Source: Candidatus Poseidoniaceae archaeon (GTDB lineage Archaea; Thermoplasmatota; Poseidoniia; Poseidoniales; Poseidoniaceae). From it: a stretch of DNA of 18,844 nt. Positions within the stretch are counted from its first letter, which is position 1; the number at the start of each line of letters is the position of its first letter. The position numbers and the translations under genes are program-made. The stretch is from positions 1 through 18,844 of the forward strand of contig CASICT010000008.1 in assembly GCA_949373265.1 (NCBI GenBank), written 5' to 3'. The notes beneath the pieces were generated by a model. It was not told the DNA's origin, ran no database searches, and saw nothing but the letters and a program-made list of their open reading frames with translations. Shown piece after piece: positions 1 to 7,920 of the stretch.

Positions 1-118
1 GAGACATCTCCATCATCTGATGGAGGGTATCTGAAGATTCGAATACACCGAAATAGGCGGCTGCATCATCGACCTCAATGCCATCAGGCATTGATACATC
101 AGCGATATCACTAGCCAT
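1..118 (-). CDS. N-terminal fragment of an unrecognised protein (runs off left edge)
   Basis: The first 39 codons of a gene whose remainder lies outside the window. The ATG is at 118 and the start reads MASDIADVSMPDG, an acidic N-terminus without a signal peptide or membrane segment, so the product is probably cytosolic. A purine-rich GAGGAG lies about 9 bases before the ATG on the minus strand and is a plausible ribosome-binding site, which supports the start. It lies 67 bases downstream of the giant surface-protein gene on the same strand and could be transcribed with it or from its own promoter. Too little is visible to name a family. Confidence 0.6.
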   Translation of the reverse strand, partial: MASDIADVSMPDGIEVDDAAAYFGVFESSDTLHQMMEMS

Positions 119-185
119 GATTAATCTCTCCTCTTCCAATCCCAACGGTCTGCACTTTTTGAGCCTGATGCCTTGAACTAATCCC

Positions 186-3100
186 TCATTGTTTTGAAAT
201 ATCTATTATCGCCCTTGATTGAGGGGCAGACCAACCTGTTGTCTGTAATTGCATGAGCATGGTCCTCTCCGACTCTCCGTCTCTCAAAGCACCCTTAGTC
301 CAATCAACAGCGGCCAAACGGTCCGCTAATTCTTCTGTAGAGAATAAATCTGGATCGATAGCAGGCTGAGTCTTTACTTGTGAACCGCCTATAGGTTTAC
401 GTTTTGCTACCTTCTTTCCACGTGCTGGACCTCTTGGGTCTGGTGAAACTGGGCCGCTTGGCGGTCTTGAACCACCCGGGGGTCCACGACTAGGACTTGC
501 ACCTGGTGGGCCTCGACTAGGACTTGCACCTGGTGGGCCTCGACTAGGACTTGCGCCTGGTGGGCCTCGACTAGGACTTGCGCCTGGTGGGCCTCGACTA
601 GGACTTGCACCTGGTGGGCCTCGATTAGTTTCCCTAGTAGGCGTATTGAAAGGAACATTTTGATTGAAGCCATCTTCATCCTCGTCTTCATCATCTAACC
701 AATCATCCGATTCGAAATCATCACCGCCTCGAAGTCTATTGACTATGATGAATAATAACCCGATAATTCCCAAACCGCCACTCGTTGCTAAAGTTATGAA
801 TATCATTGGACTTAATCCCATGATCAAATCATCTTCAGTTTCTGGTTCTGATTCAACTTCTATTTTGCACCCTCTAGGGGTAACGTCCGCTCCCGGGACA
901 GTATTCGGACAAGCATCAATATCATCCATAATACCATCATTATCTGAATCAGATTGATAGTCAGCACAACCATAATTGATTCTTGCTTGCGAAGTTCGGT
1001 CTCCTGCTGTACTTGTGTTCAAGCATTGGTCTGCATCATTTCCATCAGGGTTGTCACCCCAACTATCCAGGTCTTTGTCTTCCCATTGAGTTCCATCTGC
1101 AGGGAATTTATCATCGCCCAGGTAGTCATGGTATCCGTCTCCATCAGAATCTAAACATCCTAATCGTGATTTCATAGTAGAGTTGCCCCAAACTTCTGGA
1201 CAATCATCGGAATTATTTGCACCTGGTGCTTGTGAATCACCATAACCATCGCCATCCATATCGTGCCATTGTGTAGAATCATTGAAGAAGGCATCTCCTT
1301 CATGGGTATCGTTTCCAGGGTAGTAAACATATACTCCTTTGTATCCATCACCATCTATGTCCTCATCCAATAGTGAGTCATCAAAGCAGCCGCTTAGTAA
1401 AACGGGTAGCCCCGGTTCTGTATCAGGACACAGATCATTGCTGTCAGCAACTCCATCTCCATCTCCATCCAATTGATTTGGAGCACAACCATCTGAATTC
1501 ACCTCTCCAAGTGTAGTCGTACCTGGACAAATATCATCCGGGTCGAAAATACCATCCCCATCTGAATCTACTTCATTCTGACTATCTGAACAACCGTTTT
1601 GATAAACATCTTCACCGATTGGAGTATTTGGACACATATCTTCTGCATTGGAAACAAAGTCTTGATCATCATCCTTTTGGTAATCTGAACATCCATTTCC
1701 ATCAACCATTTGACCTACTTGGGTATTATCACAAGCATCGTAATCGTCGGAAATACCATCACCATCAGAATCTAACTCTTCGCCAATAATCGGACAACCT
1801 TGTCCATCTGTTCCATTGAATACTCCAAATTGGTAAGGGCACGAGTCTGGGTTTGTTCCAGCTTGATTATCTCCCCAGCCGTCATCATCAGAATCTGCTA
1901 ATTGCGTACTATCATCAGGGAATGCATCTGTCGAGTCTTCCCTTCCATCACCGTCGGAGTCAATACATCCATAATACTCAACAATTAGTCCTGAAAAGTC
2001 AATTGACGATGTAGAGTTACCTGCAATATTTGGACAATTATCAAGATGCAAACCCATAGGGTCATCTGCCCATGAATCATTATACAATGCAGTCCAATTA
2101 TTTGGGAATCCATCGCCATCTGTATCGTTTGCAGCAGAAGGATTGACGGGGAACTTATCCGGTAAGGTTGCATCATCTGATGAATTATCACCATAGCCAT
2201 CTTCGTCACTATCCGCCCATTGTGTGCTATCATTAGGCCACCAATCTGCGCCATCTACTTCGGTCCATTCACGGCTAGTACCAATTCCACTAGGGTCTGA
2301 AGAACCGTCACCATCGCTATCTGGACAACCCAATCTGTCACGCCAAGAAAAACCTTGAACTGAATAGCATTGGTCGCCGAATTCCAAATCGGAGTCATTA
2401 TCACCATAACCATCATTATCGTTGTCTTCCCACTGCATGTGGTTGTAAGGGAATAAGTCAGGGACATTGATTTCCAACTGTCCTAGAACTGTAACGTTAC
2501 AGCAATCTGGACCATGATTATCTCCGAAAGAGTCTCTGTCGGAATCCAAGGCTTGTTTCCAATTGGTTGGGAAACGGTCTCCAGAAGTGAAACCTACGTC
2601 ATTATCAGACCAGCCATCTTGATCGTAATCTTCGCATCCATAGCGTCCCCACCATGAAGTCCCGTCATCATTTACACAGTCGTCATTAGCATCTGACCAA
2701 CCATCCCCATCAAAGTCTGCACAGCCTTTGACATCAATGCTAGAAGTACCCGATACGGAAGGGCATTCATCTGGAGATGGTCCTAATGGATTATCGCCAT
2801 AACCATCACCATCGGAGTCTATCCATTGATTACCGAGCATTGGTTTTTCATCGTGTGAATCAGGAATTAGGTCTCTATCTGTATCTGTGACAAATCTCAT
2901 TGAATAGAAGTAGTTTGTAGATGATTGTGAATATGCAAACATGAGCGCATCTTGCTTCATTTCCATCGGAACTGGGTGCTGGGTTGTGATTGCAGGGAAT
3001 TCAGTAGACAAGATTGGAGCATGGCTATCCAGTGTAGATTCAAACGTCCCTGTAGTCCAAACTAACTGGTCTAATTCATTCGTACTAGTAATGTGCCAAC

Positions 3101-6100
3101 GGTTATCATCGACTGCAAGTTCGTGGCTTGAATTTGAATCAGGAATATCGATTGAAAGACGGTCCCAAGAACCATCATCACCCTTTACCAATAGGCCTTG
3201 TAACGAATTATTTGCATCGAATAAGATAGTATGGCCATCCATGGCTAAACTGTGCCCTTCTGTCTCCCCATATAGCCAGTATTCAGCCGACAAATTCCAG
3301 GTTCCATTGTTTGACTTTTCGAGAACTTTCAACTTATCCGAGTCCATCATTGCGATTACTAACCCATCATCAGACGATTCAATTTCAAAAGAAGAACTGA
3401 TATTTGCAGTTGTGACATCTGTAATCGTCGTAGAGTTATTTTGATACTCAACTACTTGCAAAACTGTAAGATTGTTTGATACTGCGATTTGTGCAAAAAT
3501 TAGTTCATCATCGCTTCCCAGTGTTGAATCAAAGTCATCACCGAGGGTAGTATTGAGAATAGAAGTTTCAGTCCATGTTCCATTCAGTGTGTTCAATCTC
3601 ACCATATTGTCATCATCGTCAACGTAAACCATGTGCGAGGTATCAGTGGAGTCAACATGCATTTGGATTGGATATAGCAGATCGATAGATTGGAGAACTG
3701 TTGTTGTTGTAAAGCCAGTAGAAGACTCTTCAGTGTAGAATATAGATGAAAATGATGTAGAACTGTGACCTAATCTTTGGTATCCATTAGAATCCAAATC
3801 TGCACCCATTTGCTGCCCGAGTCCATTAGTAGAACCAAGTGTAAATTCTAAGGCTGTATTCCCTTTAACCGATAGAGTAACCAAACTACCGTTTAAACCG
3901 GTTTGGTCTCGATATAATATCAGTGGTTTACCTGAACTTGAAATACCAATATTTGCAACATCAGCAGTGCCCAGGTCACGAGTAACCCAGCGACCAGATG
4001 GCGTTCCGTCAGGAGTATTTTCCATCAATATAATGCTAGAGTCTGAAAGCATGGTCAATATCAAAGGACTACCCCTTAGAGGAGTATGCATCTCAATTCC
4101 AATAACCGGCTGTTCGAATTCAAAGTCGATATATTCCCAGTCTCTTTCTGACATTAGAGTCAATACTGGGCCGAAGTTCTGACCTAAAGTCAAATCTCTA
4201 GATGAATAGAGTATCTCGTCCATTCCATCTCCATTGATGTCTATACCTGCGAGGAGATTAATTCCAACATTCTCACCGGTTGAACCTTGAGCAAATATCT
4301 GAACATCCGTTCTTGGTCCAGTAGCAGAGCCAAGGTACAGGTCAACCTTGCCTGAATTTGTACTTGAAGGGGCCATCAATAAGAAGTCATCAAACCCATC
4401 TTCATTGATGTCGCCTGCAGGAGATATTGTCTTACCAAGCAAAGCATTAGCATAGCTCCCTTTTAGAACTCCATTTGCAACAGGTCCTGATGATGAACCT
4501 TCCCAAATATGTACTTTACCAGAATGATAAGGTGTTACATCGGCAAACAGTTCACTAACAAGAATATCATCATACCCATCACCATGAATATCTCCAACGA
4601 ATGCCATCTCAACTCCGTATAACCTTCCTTGGTCTAGAGGGGCATGAGAATTAAATTTAATAGGATCAATACCATTAGAACTACCAAAGAAGAATTCCAA
4701 AGAGGAATATCCAATTGGGCTATCAACATCGCCAGTATTAGACACTACCATATCCAAGAATCCATCGCCGTTCATGTCACCATTACCGATGACTTGACGA
4801 CCAAACATTGTGCCTGATTCGGATTGAGTGATATTTGCATGATGCACCATTGAAGAAGAATTTCCTTTGAAAACCACTACCATTCCATTCTCAGAAAGTG
4901 TAGGGGAAGCGGTGTTTTCAAGAATCATTTTGTCAGCTACAACAGCCAAGTCTGTACAACCATCAGATTCAACGTCGCCAAGTGAGGTTAGCGACCATCC
5001 AAGATTATCGCCTTCACTTCCATTCATTTCCCACCAAACATCGGTTGAAACTCCTAAAGCCGAACCTAATCTTATGGAGATATGTCCTGAATCATTAATC
5101 GCAAGCCCTGGCTCACTCGATGCTAAATCGTCAATTCCATCACAATTGAAGTCGCCAATTGCGATTCCAGTCCCGAGCATTGAATCGCTAAATGAACCGA
5201 CTAGGATTCTATCAGCGAGTGCACCTAGTCCGTTCGCAGAGCCATAGTGAATCGAGATTGTACCATTACCTTCTGGGTCTGTGTATACCAAATCATCCTT
5301 GCCATCTCCATTCAAGTCGCCACTGTCGACCAAGCCTTCAACTGAGTCATCATCATAATTGATTGTCCACTTAGGGTCTGGATCGAATCGGCCTGTATCC
5401 TTACCAGAAAGACTACGCAAAAGCGATATTGAATTGTTTCCTGCACCATCTGATTTGGAATATGTTATCTGTTCAATATTATTTGAATCAAGGTCCATTC
5501 CAATTGAAGAAGTAACTGAATCGTTTCTAGCAAGCACTTGCCTTACCTCAATCGTATCATTGAACTTAAGCAACCTTACCTCATTTTCAGCAGAATTTGT
5601 GTAGGCGATATGGAACATGTCAGAAGAATCAATCTCTACTTCAATATCACTTCCAATCGGTCCATCATCTAAGATTGTGTGATTCCAAAACGCCTTGTTA
5701 AACCAAAGATGATGCAATTTCGAATCTGCATTCTTGAACAAAATATGTGCTTTTGATTCTGAATCAAAAGAGATTGTTAATCCTGAAACGAAAACATCGG
5801 TAGCAATTGTACGCTGATGCCAAGTTCTGTCTGAATAAACAGCATTGGGTTCTGCCAATCGAGCTAGAACTAAATCGGATTGGACATTGTAAACTACGTG
5901 AATACGGTTTTCTTCTGTGATTCCGATTGCACAATCAGTTCCTTCATACAAGGAACCGTAATCATCAGAGGCAGCAGTAACCCATCCGGTTGGATAAGAG
6001 TCAATCAACAAGGTCTCAAAGGTTCCATTTGGGAAAATTGTATGCATGTGGACGTCTGTATCATCAAATGAACAAGCATATCCTGTTCCCTCTTCAGTCA

Positions 6101-6389
6101 TGAACATATCAAGACCTCCGTAATCTGATAATTGAGGCTGAAGGCCAAGTGACCAATAATCTAGAATTGATTCGCCGCGAACCGTCCAGTTTTTGCCATC
6201 AACACTTAGCAAATCCCCTTCAATATCGTGGCCTGAACCACTTGTGAAATCTACAGATTGGGACTCAGAGTCCTTGTTAGCAGACAATTCATCAACTGGT
6301 AATGAAATCATCGGTGCGATGATTTGTATGATGAAAATAACGGATATTGCGAGTGGGACACCCTTGCTCCGCCATGACATAACTACCAT
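186..6389 (-). CDS. Giant secreted/membrane-anchored FG-GAP propeller and calcium-repeat stalk protein
   Basis: About 2067 residues. A hydrophobic signal peptide lies in the first 40 residues. Residues about 50-340 and 740-1160 hold sheet-like repeats with phrases such as 'KPLILYRD' and 'SHMVYVDDDD', typical of propeller-like extracellular proteins. Residues about 340-735 carry seven FG-GAP/integrin-alpha-type calcium loops (GDLNGDGKDDL, GDFNCDGIDDL, GDVESDGCTDL, GDMNGDGFLDM, GDIHGDGYDDI, GDINEDGFDDF, IDINGDGMDEI), the count expected for one seven-bladed propeller. Residues about 1168-1840 are thrombospondin type-3-like DxDxDG repeats with regularly placed cysteines, forming a calcium-stiffened stalk. 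One membrane helix follows at about 1858-1885, then an acidic tail, a 9-residue repeat (RGPPGASPS), a basic patch (GKKVAKRK) and a small helical C-terminal domain, all predicted cytoplasmic. More than 30 N-x-S/T sequons suggest N-glycosylation. A GTG at 6392 and an ATG at 6380 are alternative starts. Family role is adhesion or ligand binding; the ligand is unknown. Confidence 0.9.
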   Translation of the reverse strand: MVVMSWRSKGVPLAISVIFIIQIIAPMISLPVDELSANKDSESQSVDFTSGSGHDIEGDLLSVDGKNWTVRGESILDYWSLGLQPQLSDYGGLDMFMTEEGTGYACSFDDTDVHMHTIFPNGTFETLLIDSYPTGWVTAASDDYGSLYEGTDCAIGITEENRIHVVYNVQSDLVLARLAEPNAVYSDRTWHQRTIATDVFVSGLTISFDSESKAHILFKNADSKLHHLWFNKAFWNHTILDDGPIGSDIEVEIDSSDMFHIAYTNSAENEVRLLKFNDTIEVRQVLARNDSVTSSIGMDLDSNNIEQITYSKSDGAGNNSISLLRSLSGKDTGRFDPDPKWTINYDDDSVEGLVDSGDLNGDGKDDLVYTDPEGNGTISIHYGSANGLGALADRILVGSFSDSMLGTGIAIGDFNCDGIDDLASSEPGLAINDSGHISIRLGSALGVSTDVWWEMNGSEGDNLGWSLTSLGDVESDGCTDLAVVADKMILENTASPTLSENGMVVVFKGNSSSMVHHANITQSESGTMFGRQVIGNGDMNGDGFLDMVVSNTGDVDSPIGYSSLEFFFGSSNGIDPIKFNSHAPLDQGRLYGVEMAFVGDIHGDGYDDILVSELFADVTPYHSGKVHIWEGSSSGPVANGVLKGSYANALLGKTISPAGDINEDGFDDFLLMAPSSTNSGKVDLYLGSATGPRTDVQIFAQGSTGENVGINLLAGIDINGDGMDEILYSSRDLTLGQNFGPVLTLMSERDWEYIDFEFEQPVIGIEMHTPLRGSPLILTMLSDSSIILMENTPDGTPSGRWVTRDLGTADVANIGISSSGKPLILYRDQTGLNGSLVTLSVKGNTALEFTLGSTNGLGQQMGADLDSNGYQRLGHSSTSFSSIFYTEESSTGFTTTTVLQSIDLLYPIQMHVDSTDTSHMVYVDDDDNMVRLNTLNGTWTETSILNTTLGDDFDSTLGSDDELIFAQIAVSNNLTVLQVVEYQNNSTTITDVTTANISSSFEIESSDDGLVIAMMDSDKLKVLEKSNNGTWNLSAEYWLYGETEGHSLAMDGHTILFDANNSLQGLLVKGDDGSWDRLSIDIPDSNSSHELAVDDNRWHITSTNELDQLVWTTGTFESTLDSHAPILSTEFPAITTQHPVPMEMKQDALMFAYSQSSTNYFYSMRFVTDTDRDLIPDSHDEKPMLGNQWIDSDGDGYGDNPLGPSPDECPSVSGTSSIDVKGCADFDGDGWSDANDDCVNDDGTSWWGRYGCEDYDQDGWSDNDVGFTSGDRFPTNWKQALDSDRDSFGDNHGPDCCNVTVLGQLEINVPDLFPYNHMQWEDNDNDGYGDNDSDLEFGDQCYSVQGFSWRDRLGCPDSDGDGSSDPSGIGTSREWTEVDGADWWPNDSTQWADSDEDGYGDNSSDDATLPDKFPVNPSAANDTDGDGFPNNWTALYNDSWADDPMGLHLDNCPNIAGNSTSSIDFSGLIVEYYGCIDSDGDGREDSTDAFPDDSTQLADSDDDGWGDNQAGTNPDSCPYQFGVFNGTDGQGCPIIGEELDSDGDGISDDYDACDNTQVGQMVDGNGCSDYQKDDDQDFVSNAEDMCPNTPIGEDVYQNGCSDSQNEVDSDGDGIFDPDDICPGTTTLGEVNSDGCAPNQLDGDGDGVADSNDLCPDTEPGLPVLLSGCFDDSLLDEDIDGDGYKGVYVYYPGNDTHEGDAFFNDSTQWHDMDGDGYGDSQAPGANNSDDCPEVWGNSTMKSRLGCLDSDGDGYHDYLGDDKFPADGTQWEDKDLDSWGDNPDGNDADQCLNTSTAGDRTSQARINYGCADYQSDSDNDGIMDDIDACPNTVPGADVTPRGCKIEVESEPETEDDLIMGLSPMIFITLATSGGLGIIGLLFIIVNRLRGGDDFESDDWLDDEDEDEDGFNQNVPFNTPTRETNRGPPGASPSRGPPGASPSRGPPGASPSRGPPGASPSRGPPGASPSRGPPGGSRPPSGPVSPDPRGPARGKKVAKRKPIGGSQVKTQPAIDPDLFSTEELADRLAAVDWTKGALRDGESERTMLMQLQTTGWSAPQSRAIIDISKQ
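481..625 (-). repeat. 27-base tandem repeat encoding RGPPGASPS
   Basis: Four consecutive 27-base units (505-531, 532-558, 559-585, 586-612) are identical except for one synonymous A/G position, with degraded partial copies on both flanks (481-504 and 613-625). They lie in frame inside the giant surface-protein gene and encode five RGPPGASPS repeats plus a diverging sixth. The near identity at the DNA level implies recent slippage or unequal exchange. The peptide is collagen-like in composition, but glycine does not recur every third residue, so a true collagen triple helix is unlikely. Confidence 0.95.
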
Positions 6390-6504
6390 CACATCTACCG
6401 CCCTACATTACTATTCCCAAACAATGATTGCACGGCCCCCTTAGGGGGCCGGAATATTTCCGTGGAAGCGAACCGCTTGAATCTTAGAATATTGTCCCCG
6501 TGTC
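6390..6504. promoter_or_regulatory. Divergent intergenic region between the giant surface gene and the thiamine kinase gene
   Basis: About 115 bases hold the promoters of both flanking genes. A/T-rich TATA-like candidates are ggaatatttcc at 6451-6461 and ttagaatatt at 6484-6493. The second, if used for the plus-strand gene, would put initiation near 6514, where an in-frame ATG offers a leaderless alternative start. A minus-strand candidate (gaatagtaatg, around 6405-6416) would place initiation near the 6380-6389 ATGs. Element positions are read by eye and no promoter is proven. No thiamine (THI box/TPP riboswitch) leader is recognisable. Confidence 0.4.
6433..6451. promoter_or_regulatory. GC-rich perfect inverted repeat, possible operator or hairpin
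   Basis: The sequence cggcccccttagggggccg is an 8-base-pair perfect inverted repeat with a 3-base centre, sitting between two divergent genes. It abuts a TATA-like ggaatatttcc at 6451-6461. If that element drove the minus-strand gene, the inverted repeat would fall between the TATA element and the transcription start, a typical archaeal repressor position. It could equally fold as an RNA hairpin in the leader. There is no T-run beside it, so it is not an obvious terminator. Confidence 0.45.
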
Positions 6505-7083
6505 ATGGCCGAGATGGTGTTAGTTGTGGCGAATGGAAATTGGCCAACAAGGGAATTGATTGAAACTCTCTTGGAAGCTTCTGATTTCACTATCGCACTG
6601 GACGGAGCGGCTGATAGATTTGATTCATGGGATGTTGTAGTTGGTGATCTTGATTCGGTCTCGGAACCAGGAAAATATGAGGCTGATTTGAATCAAGAAA
6701 ATACTGATTTGGCAAAGGCCCTAATCGCGTATGATGTCGATGCGGTAGTCGGTGTTTCAGGAGGCCGGCTTGACCACCAAATTGCATCCTTTACGGCACT
6801 GTTCGAAACCGACTCTGATGCGATTCTATATTACGATGGGTGGCGGGCCTGCAGAGTTGGTAATTCCGGGCTTGAAATCGAATTAGAAGAAGGAACTATT
6901 TGTTCAATTATGGCTTTTGGTGAAGTCTCAGAAGTTACGCTTAAAGGAGTTGAATTTGAATTAGAAAAAGAAGATATTTCCACCGGCACTCAAGGAGTGG
7001 GAAATACCGTTACTAATGGAGAAGTGAACATCTCCCATAAGACTGGTGATTTACTATTTATTTGGGAGGCAAATGCGCCCTAA
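6505..7083 (+). CDS. Thiamine pyrophosphokinase
   Basis: 192 residues, close to the size of small single-subunit family members. The family transfers pyrophosphate from ATP to thiamine to make thiamine pyrophosphate in the cytosol. Visible family motifs in order: ALDGAADRF (31-39), the phosphate/metal-binding VVGDLDSV (45-52), NQENTDLAKAL (63-73, matching the usual D-x-x-x-TD-x-x-KAL), and GGRLDHQIASF (86-96, matching the thiamine-binding GRLDH). The C-terminal half is the usual beta-rich domain ending in GDLLFIWEA. ATG 6505 is chosen; ATG 6514 (starting MVLVVANG) is an alternative that fits a leaderless transcript. The 3' end overlaps the convergent DUF4105-like gene by 26 bases. Direct kinase activity on free thiamine suits a salvage route; the more common archaeal route makes the cofactor from thiamine phosphate with ThiL. 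No symbol is given because archaeal naming varies. Confidence 0.9.
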   Translation: MAEMVLVVANGNWPTRELIETLLEASDFTIALDGAADRFDSWDVVVGDLDSVSEPGKYEADLNQENTDLAKALIAYDVDAVVGVSGGRLDHQIASFTALFETDSDAILYYDGWRACRVGNSGLEIELEEGTICSIMAFGEVSEVTLKGVEFELEKEDISTGTQGVGNTVTNGEVNISHKTGDLLFIWEANAP

Positions 7084-7918
7084 TAAATCGAGAGTAGTCT
7101 TCCTTACCCTCCCAAGTCCTTGCTCTTTCATCAACTCTTGAAGCCTCTACGGTCGATTCAAAACCACCCCAGTCTTCAATCAACTTTAGTTTCCAAGCTG
7201 CTTTTGCAGAATGTCCAGGGAATAATGTTCGCCACATATTTGGGATTCTTCCTGGCGTGATTAGGTTGACTTGGTCTACAATAGAAGTAGTACAGGTTTT
7301 ACCAAATGTATGATACCATTCAGGAGATTCTGAAAGAGAGTTTAATCGGTCACATAGGGCATTGAATAACGCCTTGTCTTTCCCAGGAGGAGTTTGAACT
7401 CTGAATAAGTGAACTTTATGATTCCTACAATTAGTTCTAAGGTGCAATGCATCACTTTCGGTAGCGACGAGTAAGTACAATTCAAATGCCCGCCACATTC
7501 CCTTCCATGGGTCGTATCTCTCTCCAACTTCCCTACGGGTTTCAAAGGAGAAAGTAATGAATTGGCCATCACCGAATTCGAAAGTTAACATTGTGTGGGC
7601 AAGTCCCTTAATCTTGTGAAAATGGTCAATGACATACCATATGTCGGTTATGTCGTCAGCGTCTACCTTTGTATCGATCCATTTTGAATTATGGTCCCTT
7701 TTGCCAGACCAAGTGAAATCTCTAACATTTTTTAGAGATACCTCCGTGCCTTTATACGACGCAGTGCAGTGATGAGCACAATCCGGAACCCACTCTTTTT
7801 CCAGTCCAGCTTCTTGAGATTTAACATGAATATATCTTTTCCACATCTCATTGACGAACAGGATTAGCAAAGATATTCCACTGAGTATCATTACCCAAAA
7901 TGCAACATCTCGAATCAT
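7058..7918 (-). CDS. Membrane-anchored DUF4105 / Lnb N-terminal-like domain protein
   Basis: 286 residues from ATG 7918; a TTG at 7960 would extend it. ATG 7918 is preferred because it follows the stop of the upstream gene by 2 bases and is preceded by GGTGA. One membrane helix lies at residues 4-23, then a short linker with CAHHC (47-51). The rest matches the DUF4105 (Lnb N-terminal periplasmic) pattern: VRDFTWS (65-71), GLAHTMLTFEFGDGQF (105-120), FSFETRREVGERYDPWKG (124-141), LHLRTN (158-163), and EWYHTFGKTCTTSIVDQV (200-217), which corresponds to the family's 'F/YNTL-x-NCTT' segment. The family is judged papain/NlpC-like, with the cysteine of CTT (here C209) and an upstream histidine (here H108) as candidate active-site residues; activity here is untested. 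It is last in a five-gene run of surface-protein genes, so it may modify or process cell-envelope material. Inside-out topology cannot be fixed from the sequence. Confidence 0.8.
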   Translation of the reverse strand: MIRDVAFWVMILSGISLLILFVNEMWKRYIHVKSQEAGLEKEWVPDCAHHCTASYKGTEVSLKNVRDFTWSGKRDHNSKWIDTKVDADDITDIWYVIDHFHKIKGLAHTMLTFEFGDGQFITFSFETRREVGERYDPWKGMWRAFELYLLVATESDALHLRTNCRNHKVHLFRVQTPPGKDKALFNALCDRLNSLSESPEWYHTFGKTCTTSIVDQVNLITPGRIPNMWRTLFPGHSAKAAWKLKLIEDWGGFESTVEASRVDERARTWEGKEDYSRFIRAHLPPK

Positions 7919-7920
7919 AT

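Noticed and set aside
481..625. Regular 27-base repeats could be taken for a CRISPR array
   Set aside because: Units are directly adjacent without unique spacers and are in frame with a surface-protein gene.
407..694. Minus-strand frame encoding a repetitive QVLVEAHQ peptide
   Set aside because: It is the minisatellite of the giant gene read in another frame and has no independent start signal.
2941..3444. Open frame of 167 codons on the plus strand
   Set aside because: It lies wholly antisense to the giant surface gene, has no recognisable domain, and similar antisense frames occur across the window because of the repetitive acidic coding sequence.
6390..6504. Possible TPP riboswitch ahead of the thiamine kinase gene
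   Set aside because: The conserved CUGAGA and ACCUGAUC-type boxes are absent and the leader is too short for the full fold.
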